Of a stretch of DNA of 64,000 nucleotides, positions 33,361 to 41,263 are shown in pieces. Position numbers and translations under genes: made by a program. Source of the DNA: Lichenicola sp965198575. Its GTDB lineage: Bacteria > Pseudomonadota > Alphaproteobacteria > Acetobacterales > Acetobacteraceae. How positions within the stretch are numbered: the first letter of the stretch is position 1; each line of letters opens with the position of its first letter. A model generated the notes under the pieces. It made no database searches. It was given only the letters and a program-made list of their open reading frames with translations, and was not told the origin of the DNA. The stretch covers positions 1,240,001 through 1,304,000 of the forward strand of contig NZ_OZ240671.1 in NCBI RefSeq assembly GCF_965198575.1, given 5' to 3'.

Positions 33361-34269
33361 GTGGCAGACGCCGAGCCGATCAAGCGCACCTCGGAAATCG
33401 AGGAGGCGACCAACCTCCATGTCATCCATCCGATCTCGAGCTGGCTGGTGCCGCGCTTCGCCAGGCTGCACGTGCACCCGAACGCGGTGTCGGTCGCCGG
33501 CATGGTGTCGGGCGCCGCGGCAGGCATCGCGTACTACCATTATCACGACCGCCGATATGCGATCCTCGGTTTCGTGCTGATGATCCTGTGGCATGTCATG
33601 GACGGCGCCGACGGCCAGCTCGCCAGGCTCACCCGGTTGCAGTCGCCGACCGGCAAGGTCCTCGACGGGATCTGCGACTATGTCACCTTCGTCTCGGTCT
33701 ATGCGGGCCTGGCGCTGGCACTCCGGCACGATCATGGCGCCTGGATCTGGGCCGTCATCGTCATCGCCGGTGTCTGCCATGCCGTGCAGGCGGCCGCCTA
33801 CGAGGTGCAGCGCCAGGATTATAATTTCTGGGGCTGGGGACGACAATCGGCGGAACTGCTGGACCTGGAGACACGACCGCTCGACCGCAGCCAGGCGCCG
33901 TTGCGCACCCGCATTGCGGAGCGCCTGCACCGGATCTACGCGCGGGTGCAGGTCCTCGCGATCGGCGCCAACGGCGCGTCACGCAGCCGCCTGGCCACGA
34001 TGATCGAGACGCAGCCGGAACGCGCCGCTTCGATCCGCGCGCTGTACCGGTCAAGCTTCGCGCCGGTGGTCCGGCAATGGTCCGTCATGTCGGCGAACTA
34101 CCGGACCATCGGCATCTTCCTGTTCGCGTTCCTGCAGATCCCGCTCGGCTACTTCCTGCTCGAGATCTTCGGCCTCAGCGCGATCCTGGCCATCCTGGTG
34201 TCGCGGCAACCAGCCAGGTACGCGGCGTTCTTCGACCGGCTCAGCGATGGGCGCGCCGGAACAGGCTGA
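33361..34269 (+). CDS. CDP-alcohol phosphatidyltransferase family membrane protein
   Basis: A 302-residue inner-membrane enzyme. The catalytic signature DG-x2-AR-x8-G-x3-D-x3-D is complete in DGQLARLTRLQSPTG followed by KVLDGICD. Several hydrophobic helices follow, plus a long cytoplasmic stretch rich in Arg. I chose the GTG at 33361 because AGGA lies 8 bases upstream; a GTG at 33355 is too close to that site. It is predicted to join CDP-inositol (made by the preceding gene product) to inositol phosphate or to a lipid alcohol. Its 3' end overlaps the end of lptG on the other strand by 29 bases. Confidence 0.87.
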   Translation: MADAEPIKRTSEIEEATNLHVIHPISSWLVPRFARLHVHPNAVSVAGMVSGAAAGIAYYHYHDRRYAILGFVLMILWHVMDGADGQLARLTRLQSPTGKVLDGICDYVTFVSVYAGLALALRHDHGAWIWAVIVIAGVCHAVQAAAYEVQRQDYNFWGWGRQSAELLDLETRPLDRSQAPLRTRIAERLHRIYARVQVLAIGANGASRSRLATMIETQPERAASIRALYRSSFAPVVRQWSVMSANYRTIGIFLFAFLQIPLGYFLLEIFGLSAILAILVSRQPARYAAFFDRLSDGRAGTG

Positions 34270-35317
34270 TCGACAGCACGAACACCAGTACCGGCGGTGC
34301 GAGCGCGGTGATGGCCGGGCTGACATGCAGCAGCAACCCCATGCGGCTCAGGATCTGCTGGCTCAGCGAGAACACGATCCCGAACCCCACCCCGATCGCC
34401 AGCGTCCTCCCGGTGCTGCGTGCGCGCACCGATCCGAACACGAAGGGTGCCGCGGTCACCACCATCGCCACCATCGAGAACGGGATCGCCACCTTCGCCC
34501 AGAACTCGTAGCGGAACCGCGTGTTGCGCTGATGCTGCCTGTCGAGATCGCGGATGTGACGGTACAGCGCGATCGGTGGAATGCTGTCGAGGGGTAGCGT
34601 CAGGAACTGCATCTGCTGCAGCGGAATGAAGGAGTGCCAGGGCATTGCCGCGAAATGCTCCGTGCGCATCTGGAAGTCCTCGATGCTGGTCCGGGTGACG
34701 TTGCCGAGCAGCCAGGTTCCGTCCGGCTTGATGTCGGCGCGGCTGGCATGGATCGCGCGCTCCAGGCTACCGTCATCGGCGAAGTCGTAGATGTCGATCC
34801 CGATCGGCGTGCCCTTCCGCCGGAACTGCTGCACGTTCAGATACTGGTGATGGCTCTGCGCCCAGAAACTGCTCTGCTCGTTGGACGCATCCGACGAGGA
34901 AGCCAGCGCCGACGCACGCAAGGACTGCGCGAGCTGCTCTGCCGGCGGGATGATGAACTCGGCCGTCAGGAAGGCCAGGATGATCGCAGGAGCCGCGAGT
35001 GCCAGCACCGCGCCGATGATGCGGCGCTCCGGAATGCCCAGGCTCAGCATGGCGGTGAGCTCGATATTGCGCGACAGGCCGCTCAATGCCAGCAGCGATC
35101 CGAGCAGCATCGAGACCGGCGTCACCTGCAGCAGCCGCGACGGCACCGTGAGCGCCACATAGATGAACGCGTCGATCACGTGGTACGAGCCCTGCCCGAC
35201 CGATGCGAGCTGCTCGACGAACTCCAGCAGGCTGAACAGGCAGGTCAGCGCCGCGGACACCAGCACCATCGCCTGCAATGCGGAAATCGCCACATACCGG
35301 CTGGCCAGCGTCATCAT
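34241..35317 (-). CDS. lptG: LPS export ABC transporter permease LptG
   Basis: A 358-residue permease of the LptB2FG complex that extracts lipopolysaccharide from the inner membrane. Three N-terminal helices (VLVSAALTCLFSLLEFV and following), a periplasmic jellyroll of about 200 residues and three C-terminal helices (ending HVSPAITALAPPVLVFVL) fit the YjgP/YjgQ fold. The start is the first of two adjacent ATG codons, giving a four-base overlap with lptF. A longer frame upstream is only a shadow of lptF. Confidence 0.9.
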   Translation of the reverse strand: MMTLASRYVAISALQAMVLVSAALTCLFSLLEFVEQLASVGQGSYHVIDAFIYVALTVPSRLLQVTPVSMLLGSLLALSGLSRNIELTAMLSLGIPERRIIGAVLALAAPAIILAFLTAEFIIPPAEQLAQSLRASALASSSDASNEQSSFWAQSHHQYLNVQQFRRKGTPIGIDIYDFADDGSLERAIHASRADIKPDGTWLLGNVTRTSIEDFQMRTEHFAAMPWHSFIPLQQMQFLTLPLDSIPPIALYRHIRDLDRQHQRNTRFRYEFWAKVAIPFSMVAMVVTAAPFVFGSVRARSTGRTLAIGVGFGIVFSLSQQILSRMGLLLHVSPAITALAPPVLVFVLSISLFRRAHR

Positions 35318-36489
35318 GCGTCCCGCCGTCGCAGCGGGAACGTGCCGCCACGCCGTCGCGGCGGAAGCGCGCCACGTCTGCGCAGCGCCAGCACCAGGCC
35401 CGGCCCGCGCGCATAGGCCAGCAGAAGCAGGACCAGCAGGCACGGCGCCCACCAGATGCCCGGGAACTCGGGGATCGTGCCGTGCTGCACCCAGGTGCGA
35501 GCCGACGTGCTCAGCAGGTAGTAGCCGAAATAGATCAGGAACGCGGTGGTGAACCGGGACTGCCTGCGGGCCCGCGGCGAGGCCGTGCTGAGCGGGATCG
35601 CCACCAGGCCGAGCAGCAGCGTCGAGAGCGGCGTCGACAGCCGCCACTGGAATTCGGCGATGTCCCCAGCCGAAACCGATCGTGCGAGCTCCGCACTGCT
35701 GGAGGCCACGGCGCTGGGCCCCGGCGGCGCGTCGCTGCGCTTGTTCGGGTCGACGATCATGCCCGCCGCCTGCAGGACCTGATCGGAGTCCGGCTTCTTC
35801 GGGTAGATCTCGTAGATGTCGGCGTCGCTGAGATGGACGTCGGAGCCGGTGCCCGGGATCATCCGCGGGATCGCGTCGGCGAGCTTGCCGGAAACGATCT
35901 CGTCATGGTCGCCGTAGGTGAGCCGGACGAACACGTCGCGGGCTTCCGAACCGGGCCCGTCACGGTGGGCCAGGAACACCACCCGGCTGCCTCCCTGGCT
36001 TACATAGAAGGAGCCCGCCTCCATCGCGTCGACATCGAGCAGCGTCGCCGCCCGCCGCGAGAGGTCGTGCAGCCTGGTATAGGCCCACGGCCGGACGACC
36101 AGCGACAGGCTGCCGACCACCAGGGCAAGGCAACCGGCGAGGGTCAGCACGGCGCGGATCATCGTCGCCGGCGTGAAGCGCAGCGCCGACATGGCAGGCA
36201 GCTCGAGGTCGCCATGCAGCCTGGAGAGGGTCAGGATCACCGACACGTACAGCGCCGCCGGGATCAGCACCTCCAGCGAGATCAGCACCTTGAGGCCGAT
36301 CAACGTAGCAATCGCACCGGCGGGCAGCAGCCCGTTGACGGCATCCGAGAGGAAGCCGGCCGCGGTATAGCTGCCGAAAAGAGCGACCAGCGTGCCGAGG
36401 ATGATCGCGAGCGGCTTGCTGAGTTCGCGGAGCAGGTAGCGATACAGGATCAATGGAATTCGCCGTGATGCTGCAGATGGTCGGCGCAT
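35314..36489 (-). CDS. lptF: LPS export ABC transporter permease LptF
   Basis: A 391-residue partner of LptG. The start region ILYRYLLRELSKPLAIILG begins helix 1; VLIPAALYVSVILTLSRLHG carries the coupling-helix region; and the periplasmic domain includes SFYVSQGGSRVVFLAH. The C-terminus ends in a basic tail in which RRRG-like units recur (LRRRGALPPRRRGGTFPLRR), which is unusual and probably cytoplasmic. It is the first gene of the lptF-lptG pair. Confidence 0.9.
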   Translation of the reverse strand: MRRPSAASRRIPLILYRYLLRELSKPLAIILGTLVALFGSYTAAGFLSDAVNGLLPAGAIATLIGLKVLISLEVLIPAALYVSVILTLSRLHGDLELPAMSALRFTPATMIRAVLTLAGCLALVVGSLSLVVRPWAYTRLHDLSRRAATLLDVDAMEAGSFYVSQGGSRVVFLAHRDGPGSEARDVFVRLTYGDHDEIVSGKLADAIPRMIPGTGSDVHLSDADIYEIYPKKPDSDQVLQAAGMIVDPNKRSDAPPGPSAVASSSAELARSVSAGDIAEFQWRLSTPLSTLLLGLVAIPLSTASPRARRQSRFTTAFLIYFGYYLLSTSARTWVQHGTIPEFPGIWWAPCLLVLLLLAYARGPGLVLALRRRGALPPRRRGGTFPLRRRDA

Positions 36490-36606
36490 GTGGCACGCCC
36501 TGCATCATCGGGCGCGCAGTTCGTGCGCCCGCCGACCGGCCCGGATTTATAGGCCGACGCCGCGCATTCCGGCAATGCCGCCGACACTCCCCCGCGTGGT
36601 GCCCGC

Positions 36607-38106
36607 CTAGCGCCCGGGACCGTCGTCGCCCGACGTCGGCGACTGGACCGGAGCCAGCAGGATGCTGCCGCCGGGACCGGACGCGACCGGCGCATAGGCC
36701 TGCGCGAACGGCCGCATCACCGGGTCGTAGCCGAGCCTACTCACGGCATCGGAATGGGTATGCGACGCCGGACCATACTCGAAGCTCGCGAAGCCGCGCC
36801 TGGCCACCATCGCGTCGAACCCGGCGATCGGGCCGCCCTGCATGGCGCTCTGCGTCAGGTTGAAGACGTCGACGCTAAGCGGTTTGCCCGCCCAGATGCA
36901 GAGCGACGGCATCTCGCAGCCGGCCGGCCCGGGCAGGGAAGCAATGCGCGCGATCATCGGCTGCCAGGCAGCCTGGCGTGCGTATCGGTCGGTGACATCG
37001 TGCCAGGCGGCGGGCAGCCGCCACGGTGCCGTGCCGATGATCGGCAACGCGGCAGCGAGACACAGCCAGGCTGGCCCCGCCGATCGGCCACGCCATGACG
37101 GGCGGGCTGCCCAGGACCCGCCCAGCGCGAGCCCGAAGCCCACGCACAGGGCGATCAGCGTCTCGAACTGCGCGTTGTAGTTTACCCCGTCACCGAGCCG
37201 CTGCGGGATGCCGGTCACCAGCGCCACGGTCCCGAACACGGCCACCAGGACCACGCCGTTGCCCGCACTCCGGCGCCGGAGCAGCACGCCGACGATCGCC
37301 GCCATCGGCAGCAGCGGCGCCAGTGCCCCCGCCGCGTAGATCAGCCGCGACACCTTGACCGTGCGGTGGTGGCGCAGCACGTCGAGGAACGCCATGTCGC
37401 CGTACGCCGCATCGGTCAGCCCGAGCCCGAGGGCGACCGAGAGCGCCGCGGCAACCAGCCAGGCGGCAGCGACCCCTCGGTCCAGCCAGAGCAGCCAGAG
37501 CGTCACGGCAACCGGCAGCGCCACCAGGTTGTGCTTGATGAACCCGCCCGCCACCATCAGCCCCGCCGCGGCCGCGATCTGCCACAGCGCCGGCGGCCTG
37601 CGCTGCACCGTGCCGCCGCGCAGCAGCACCGCGAGGCCGGCCAGCATGAACGCATGGGCGAGCCATTGCGGATCGTCCATGGCGACGTAGGCGCGGTAGA
37701 AGCTGCAGGCGAGCAGCAGCAGCAGCAGCGACGCCGCCAGTGCCGGCCGGACCGCACCGCCCAGCTGCCGTACGATGAGCCCGGTCAGGCCGGCCACCGC
37801 CAGCATCGAGGCGAGTGCCAGAATCCGCCCGGCCAGGATCATGTCGCCGAACACGAACCGGCCCGCCGCACCGACGATCAGGAAGCCGAGCGGCGGATAG
37901 TTGTTGAACACGAAGTCGCCCGGCGCGGGATACAGCGGCCCAGCCCCCGGCAGCACCGCACGCGTGTCGAAGCCGGCGTTCCAGCCCTCGTTGGTGTTGA
38001 GCGGGACGTGCAACGGGATGGTCAGCACAGGGCCGAGCAGCAGGAACACAAGCAACACCAGGCCCGCCGCCAGCAGCGTGTCGATCGGTCGGTCGGAATG
38101 CGTCAT
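36607..38106 (-). CDS. Polytopic membrane protein, ArnT/GT-C glycosyltransferase-like
   Basis: A 499-residue membrane protein with about ten or more hydrophobic helices. After helix 1 (LLAAGLVLLVFLLLGPVL) comes a periplasmic loop with NTNEGWNAGFDT and NNYPPLGFLIVG, an acidic-residue loop typical of GT-C (PMT/ArnT-like) glycosyltransferases that use polyprenyl-phosphate sugars. The rest of the protein ends in a soluble periplasmic part. The ATG at 38106 has GAGG about 10 bases upstream; the longer frame to 38220 adds an Arg-rich stretch without support. It lies 117 bases upstream of lptF and may modify LPS or another glycan. Confidence 0.68.
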   Translation of the reverse strand: MTHSDRPIDTLLAAGLVLLVFLLLGPVLTIPLHVPLNTNEGWNAGFDTRAVLPGAGPLYPAPGDFVFNNYPPLGFLIVGAAGRFVFGDMILAGRILALASMLAVAGLTGLIVRQLGGAVRPALAASLLLLLLACSFYRAYVAMDDPQWLAHAFMLAGLAVLLRGGTVQRRPPALWQIAAAAGLMVAGGFIKHNLVALPVAVTLWLLWLDRGVAAAWLVAAALSVALGLGLTDAAYGDMAFLDVLRHHRTVKVSRLIYAAGALAPLLPMAAIVGVLLRRRSAGNGVVLVAVFGTVALVTGIPQRLGDGVNYNAQFETLIALCVGFGLALGGSWAARPSWRGRSAGPAWLCLAAALPIIGTAPWRLPAAWHDVTDRYARQAAWQPMIARIASLPGPAGCEMPSLCIWAGKPLSVDVFNLTQSAMQGGPIAGFDAMVARRGFASFEYGPASHTHSDAVSRLGYDPVMRPFAQAYAPVASGPGGSILLAPVQSPTSGDDGPGR

Positions 38107-38364
38107 GACCCGCTGCGCCTCGGAGACCGTTCGGAAATGTCGGGTCCGGAAGCAAGTGCCGCGTCGGATCGCCGGGCGCGTTATCGCACGAGCCTCGGAG
38201 TGCGGACCAGCGTGCAGCATGGCTGGGCGCCGCCGGTCCCTGCCCTATAACGGACGGCGCGCAGACCCTGGCCGCGCCTCGATCGCGCCGCCGGGGCCAG
38301 GGCGGAGCCAGACGGAGACCCGCATGCCACGTCGCAACCCCCCGGCCGACCAGGCTGCCCGCTC

Positions 38365-39240
38365 ATGATCGTCGGACGGCGCGCCGGTATCGCCCGGCTA
38401 CTGACAGAGAGCGTACGCCCGCTACTGGTGTTGTTCGCCTGGGACATCATCGTCGTGCTGCTGTTCCAGCTGGCGCATCGCAGCTGGATGGACCAGCCGG
38501 CACTGCCATACTCGCTGATCGGATCCGCACTCGTGCTATTCCTGAGCGTTCGCAACACCACCGCCTACAACCGCTGGTGGGAGGCGCGCACGCTGTGGGG
38601 CGGGGTCGTGAACAACACACGCAGCTTCTCGCGGCAGATGGCGACGCTGCTCGACGGTGCACCCGACCTGACGCGGGCGATGATCGCCTATGCCCATGCC
38701 CTGCGCGGCGGCCTGGCCGGCATGGATGTCTCGCCCGACCTGCAGCGCTTCCTGAAGCCCGAGTTCATCGAGCGCGTGCGGCAGCATCGCAACCAGCCGA
38801 ACACGATCCTGTACGAGATCGGCGTCGGCGTGCGGGCGCGCGCGATCGAGGCCGGCGTGCACCCGGCGGCGCAGGCCGCGATCGATCGCATCCTGTCGGA
38901 TCTCGCGAACGCCCAGGGCGGGCTCGAGCGGATCCGCAACACCCCGCTGGCGATCCAGTTTTCCGCGCTGCCGCGGATGCTGGTTCGGGTGTTCTGCGTG
39001 GTGTTGCCGCTGTCGATGGTGCAGGAGCTCGGCTGGATCACGCCCTTCGGCTCGACCCTGGTGGGCTTCCTGTTCGTGGCCCTCGACGAGATCGGCGCCG
39101 ACCTGGAGAGCCCGTTCGAGCCCGGCCCGCATGCGGTGCCGATGTCGGCGATCACCCGCACCATCGAGATCGACCTGTGCCAGGCGATCGGCGACCCGGC
39201 CCCGGAGCCGATGCTGCCGGTAAAGGGCGTGCTGGCCTAG
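38365..39240 (+). CDS. Bestrophin-family membrane protein
   Basis: A 291-residue membrane protein of the bestrophin/UPF0187 family, which form pentameric ion channels. Hydrophobic segments LLVLFAWDIIVVLLFQLA and LIGSALVLFLSVRN lead into the signature RNTTAYNRWWEARTLWGG. The late hydrophobic pair around VLPLSMVQELGWITPF and the acidic DEIGADLESPFE are also family features. Its stop codon overlaps, tail to tail, that of the small gene on the other strand. The physiological ion is not evident. Confidence 0.88.
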   Translation: MIVGRRAGIARLLTESVRPLLVLFAWDIIVVLLFQLAHRSWMDQPALPYSLIGSALVLFLSVRNTTAYNRWWEARTLWGGVVNNTRSFSRQMATLLDGAPDLTRAMIAYAHALRGGLAGMDVSPDLQRFLKPEFIERVRQHRNQPNTILYEIGVGVRARAIEAGVHPAAQAAIDRILSDLANAQGGLERIRNTPLAIQFSALPRMLVRVFCVVLPLSMVQELGWITPFGSTLVGFLFVALDEIGADLESPFEPGPHAVPMSAITRTIEIDLCQAIGDPAPEPMLPVKGVLA

Positions 39241-39413
39241 CCCGGCCCCACGCCCCAGAGATAGTGCACGACGTCCACCAGCGCCACGCCGGTGATCGGC
39301 ATCACCAGCAGGCTGATCGCGCACACCAGGAAGATGATGCCGAACGCCCGTTCGCCAGGGGTCTGCCGCTTGCGCTTGCGGCCGGACTGGAAGTCGGTCC
39401 CGTCGAATGGCAT
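39237..39413 (-). CDS. Small single-helix membrane protein (58 residues), unrecognised
   Basis: A short frame from ATG at 39413 to TAG at 39239-39237. It has a basic N-terminal part (GRKRKRQTPGER), one hydrophobic helix (FGIIFLVCAISLLVMPITGVA) and a short tail ending VHYLWGVGPG. Its stop overlaps the bestrophin stop by two bases. The strong charge-then-helix pattern suggests a real inner-membrane protein with the N-terminus in the cytoplasm. I do not recognise a family. Confidence 0.6.
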   Translation of the reverse strand: MPFDGTDFQSGRKRKRQTPGERAFGIIFLVCAISLLVMPITGVALVDVVHYLWGVGPG

Positions 39414-39511
39414 GACGATCCTCTCCAGCGCGTTTCCGGCATGATCGCAGGAACCAACGGGGAACCCAGTGTGATGCCTCCGCCGCAGATGGTCCAGACC
39501 TTACTGATCCG

Positions 39512-40420
39512 TCATGTCTCGCCGTTCTCACTTGTGATCGGGGACGCGTAGGCGGTGCCGTCCTCGGCGCGGGCCGGGTGCAGTTCGTAATGCGGATGCG
39601 GCGGATGGGCGATCTCCTCGAACCGGCGCGCCAGCTGGTGCAGCCCCTGACGCACGACGGCTCCCCGTACCGCCTGGCCATGACCACTCAGCAGCAGCTC
39701 CGGCTCCAGCGCGGCCAGCGCCTCGACCGAGCGCCGTGCCGCAAGCCAGTCCTGGGTGAAATACATCGGCGGCCCATGCAGCTCGGTGCGGGCGGTCAGC
39801 ACGGCATAGGCACTCTCCTGCGCCGTGGTGATGACGGCGTCGGCGGCCAGCAGCATGCGGTCGGCCTCGCGCCACAACGAGACATGCCCGACCGAGTGCC
39901 CCGGCGTGTGGATCCAGCGCCAACCGGGCATGTGCGGCACGCTGCCGTCCGCGGGCAGCGCCTGCAGTCTGGCGCCGACATCGACCGGTCCGCGCGGATA
40001 CAGCGGCGACACCAGCGACATCAACCCGCCGCCGACCGACGGATCGGGCGGCGGATAGGCGGCACTGCCATCGAGATACGGATGCTCGAGCGGATGCGCA
40101 TACACCGGCACGTCCCAGTGCGCGGCCAGCTCCTCGAGCGCGCCGACATGGTCGAAATGGCCGTGCGTCTGGATGATCGCCAGCGGTCGTGCGAGCAGGC
40201 CGAAGCGATGCGCCGCCGCGGCCATGATGTCCTCGGCGCACCCGGGCAGGCCGGTATCGATCATCACCCAGCCACGATCGCCGGCACCGGGGAAGCCGAA
40301 GAACCCCACATTGACCAGGCTCAGCCGCCGATAGGCGACGTCCGGGGCGATCTCGATGACGCCGTGTCCGGTATCGGTCCCCCACACTGCGGCTGTGTCG
40401 AGATGGATCTGCTGCGTCAT
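39512..40420 (-). CDS. MBL-fold metallo-hydrolase
   Basis: A 302-residue metallo-beta-lactamase-fold protein. The zinc motif is THGHFDHVGALEEL, the second His is in HTPGHSVGHVSLW, the bridging Asp in LLAADAVITT and the last His in LLLSGHGQAV. The start at 40420 has a GGGGGA site 9 bases upstream. The substrate is unknown: the family includes glyoxalase II and quorum-quenching lactonases, and none is favoured by the neighbours (a bestrophin-like gene and kdpE). Confidence 0.86.
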   Translation of the reverse strand: MTQQIHLDTAAVWGTDTGHGVIEIAPDVAYRRLSLVNVGFFGFPGAGDRGWVMIDTGLPGCAEDIMAAAAHRFGLLARPLAIIQTHGHFDHVGALEELAAHWDVPVYAHPLEHPYLDGSAAYPPPDPSVGGGLMSLVSPLYPRGPVDVGARLQALPADGSVPHMPGWRWIHTPGHSVGHVSLWREADRMLLAADAVITTAQESAYAVLTARTELHGPPMYFTQDWLAARRSVEALAALEPELLLSGHGQAVRGAVVRQGLHQLARRFEEIAHPPHPHYELHPARAEDGTAYASPITSENGET

Positions 40421-40516
40421 CGGCTGGTTCCCCCGGGCGTCACGGCACCAGGCAAGCGGCACTGGCATCGGCACAGCTGACACGTCCGGCATCCGGGGCG
40501 GTTGCGGCCGACGCTC

Positions 40517-41263
40517 TCACAAAGCGGTCGGCTCGCCGGCGTCGGCAGGGTCATCAGGCTGGCTCAGCCGGTAGCCCACCCCCGGTTCGGTCTCGATCAT
40601 CCGCGCCGCCGCGATGCCGAGCTTCTGTCGCAAGTGGCCGATATACACGCGCAAGTACTGTACATCCTCCGCATGGGCCGGTCCCCAGACGCTGGTGAGC
40701 AGCTGGCGGTGGGTCAGCAGCTTGCCGTCATGACGCATCAGCAGCGCCAGCAGGCCGTGCTCGCGCGGGCTCAGCGGCACCCGGACACCATCGACCCGCA
40801 CCTCGTGCCGGCCGGGATCGAGCCGGATCGGACCCGCCTCGAGGGGCGTGTCATGCGAAGGCCCGGCGGCGGTGTCCGATCCGGGAGAGACGCGCGGTCG
40901 CAGCGCCGCACGCAGCCGGGCCAGCAGCTCGCCGAGCCCGAACGGCTTCTCCACGTAGTCGTCGGCGCCGGCATCGAGGGCGGCGATCTTCTCGGCCTCC
41001 CGGTCACGCGCCGACAGCACGATCACCGGAACCGAAGAGAAGCCGCGCAGCCGCTCGAGCACCAGCTTGCCGTCCATGTCCGGCAATCCGAGATCGAGCA
41101 GCACCGCGTCCGGGCCCTGCGAGGCCGCCAGCCTGAGCGCCTCGGCTCCGTCTGTAGCGGCGAGAGTGCGGTAGCCGGCCGCTTCCAGCGCCGGGCGCAG
41201 GAACCGGTGGATCTGCTTCTCGTCGTCGACCACCAGGATCAGCGAGTTCGAGGTGTCGCTCAT
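40517..41263 (-). CDS. kdpE: Response regulator of the kdp operon
   Basis: A 248-residue OmpR-type regulator. The receiver domain has the acidic pair in VVDDEKQIHRFL, the phospho-acceptor Asp in LLDLGLPDMDG and Lys in VEKPFGLGEL. The winged-helix domain ends with DVQYLRVYIGHLRQKLG and IETEPGVGYRL, a KdpE-like pattern. The start overlaps the kdpD stop by four bases; the longer frame is a kdpD shadow. It activates the structural genes kdpFABC when potassium is scarce. Here these genes lie 5 kb upstream beyond an inserted block. Confidence 0.93.
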   Translation of the reverse strand: MSDTSNSLILVVDDEKQIHRFLRPALEAAGYRTLAATDGAEALRLAASQGPDAVLLDLGLPDMDGKLVLERLRGFSSVPVIVLSARDREAEKIAALDAGADDYVEKPFGLGELLARLRAALRPRVSPGSDTAAGPSHDTPLEAGPIRLDPGRHEVRVDGVRVPLSPREHGLLALLMRHDGKLLTHRQLLTSVWGPAHAEDVQYLRVYIGHLRQKLGIAAARMIETEPGVGYRLSQPDDPADAGEPTAL

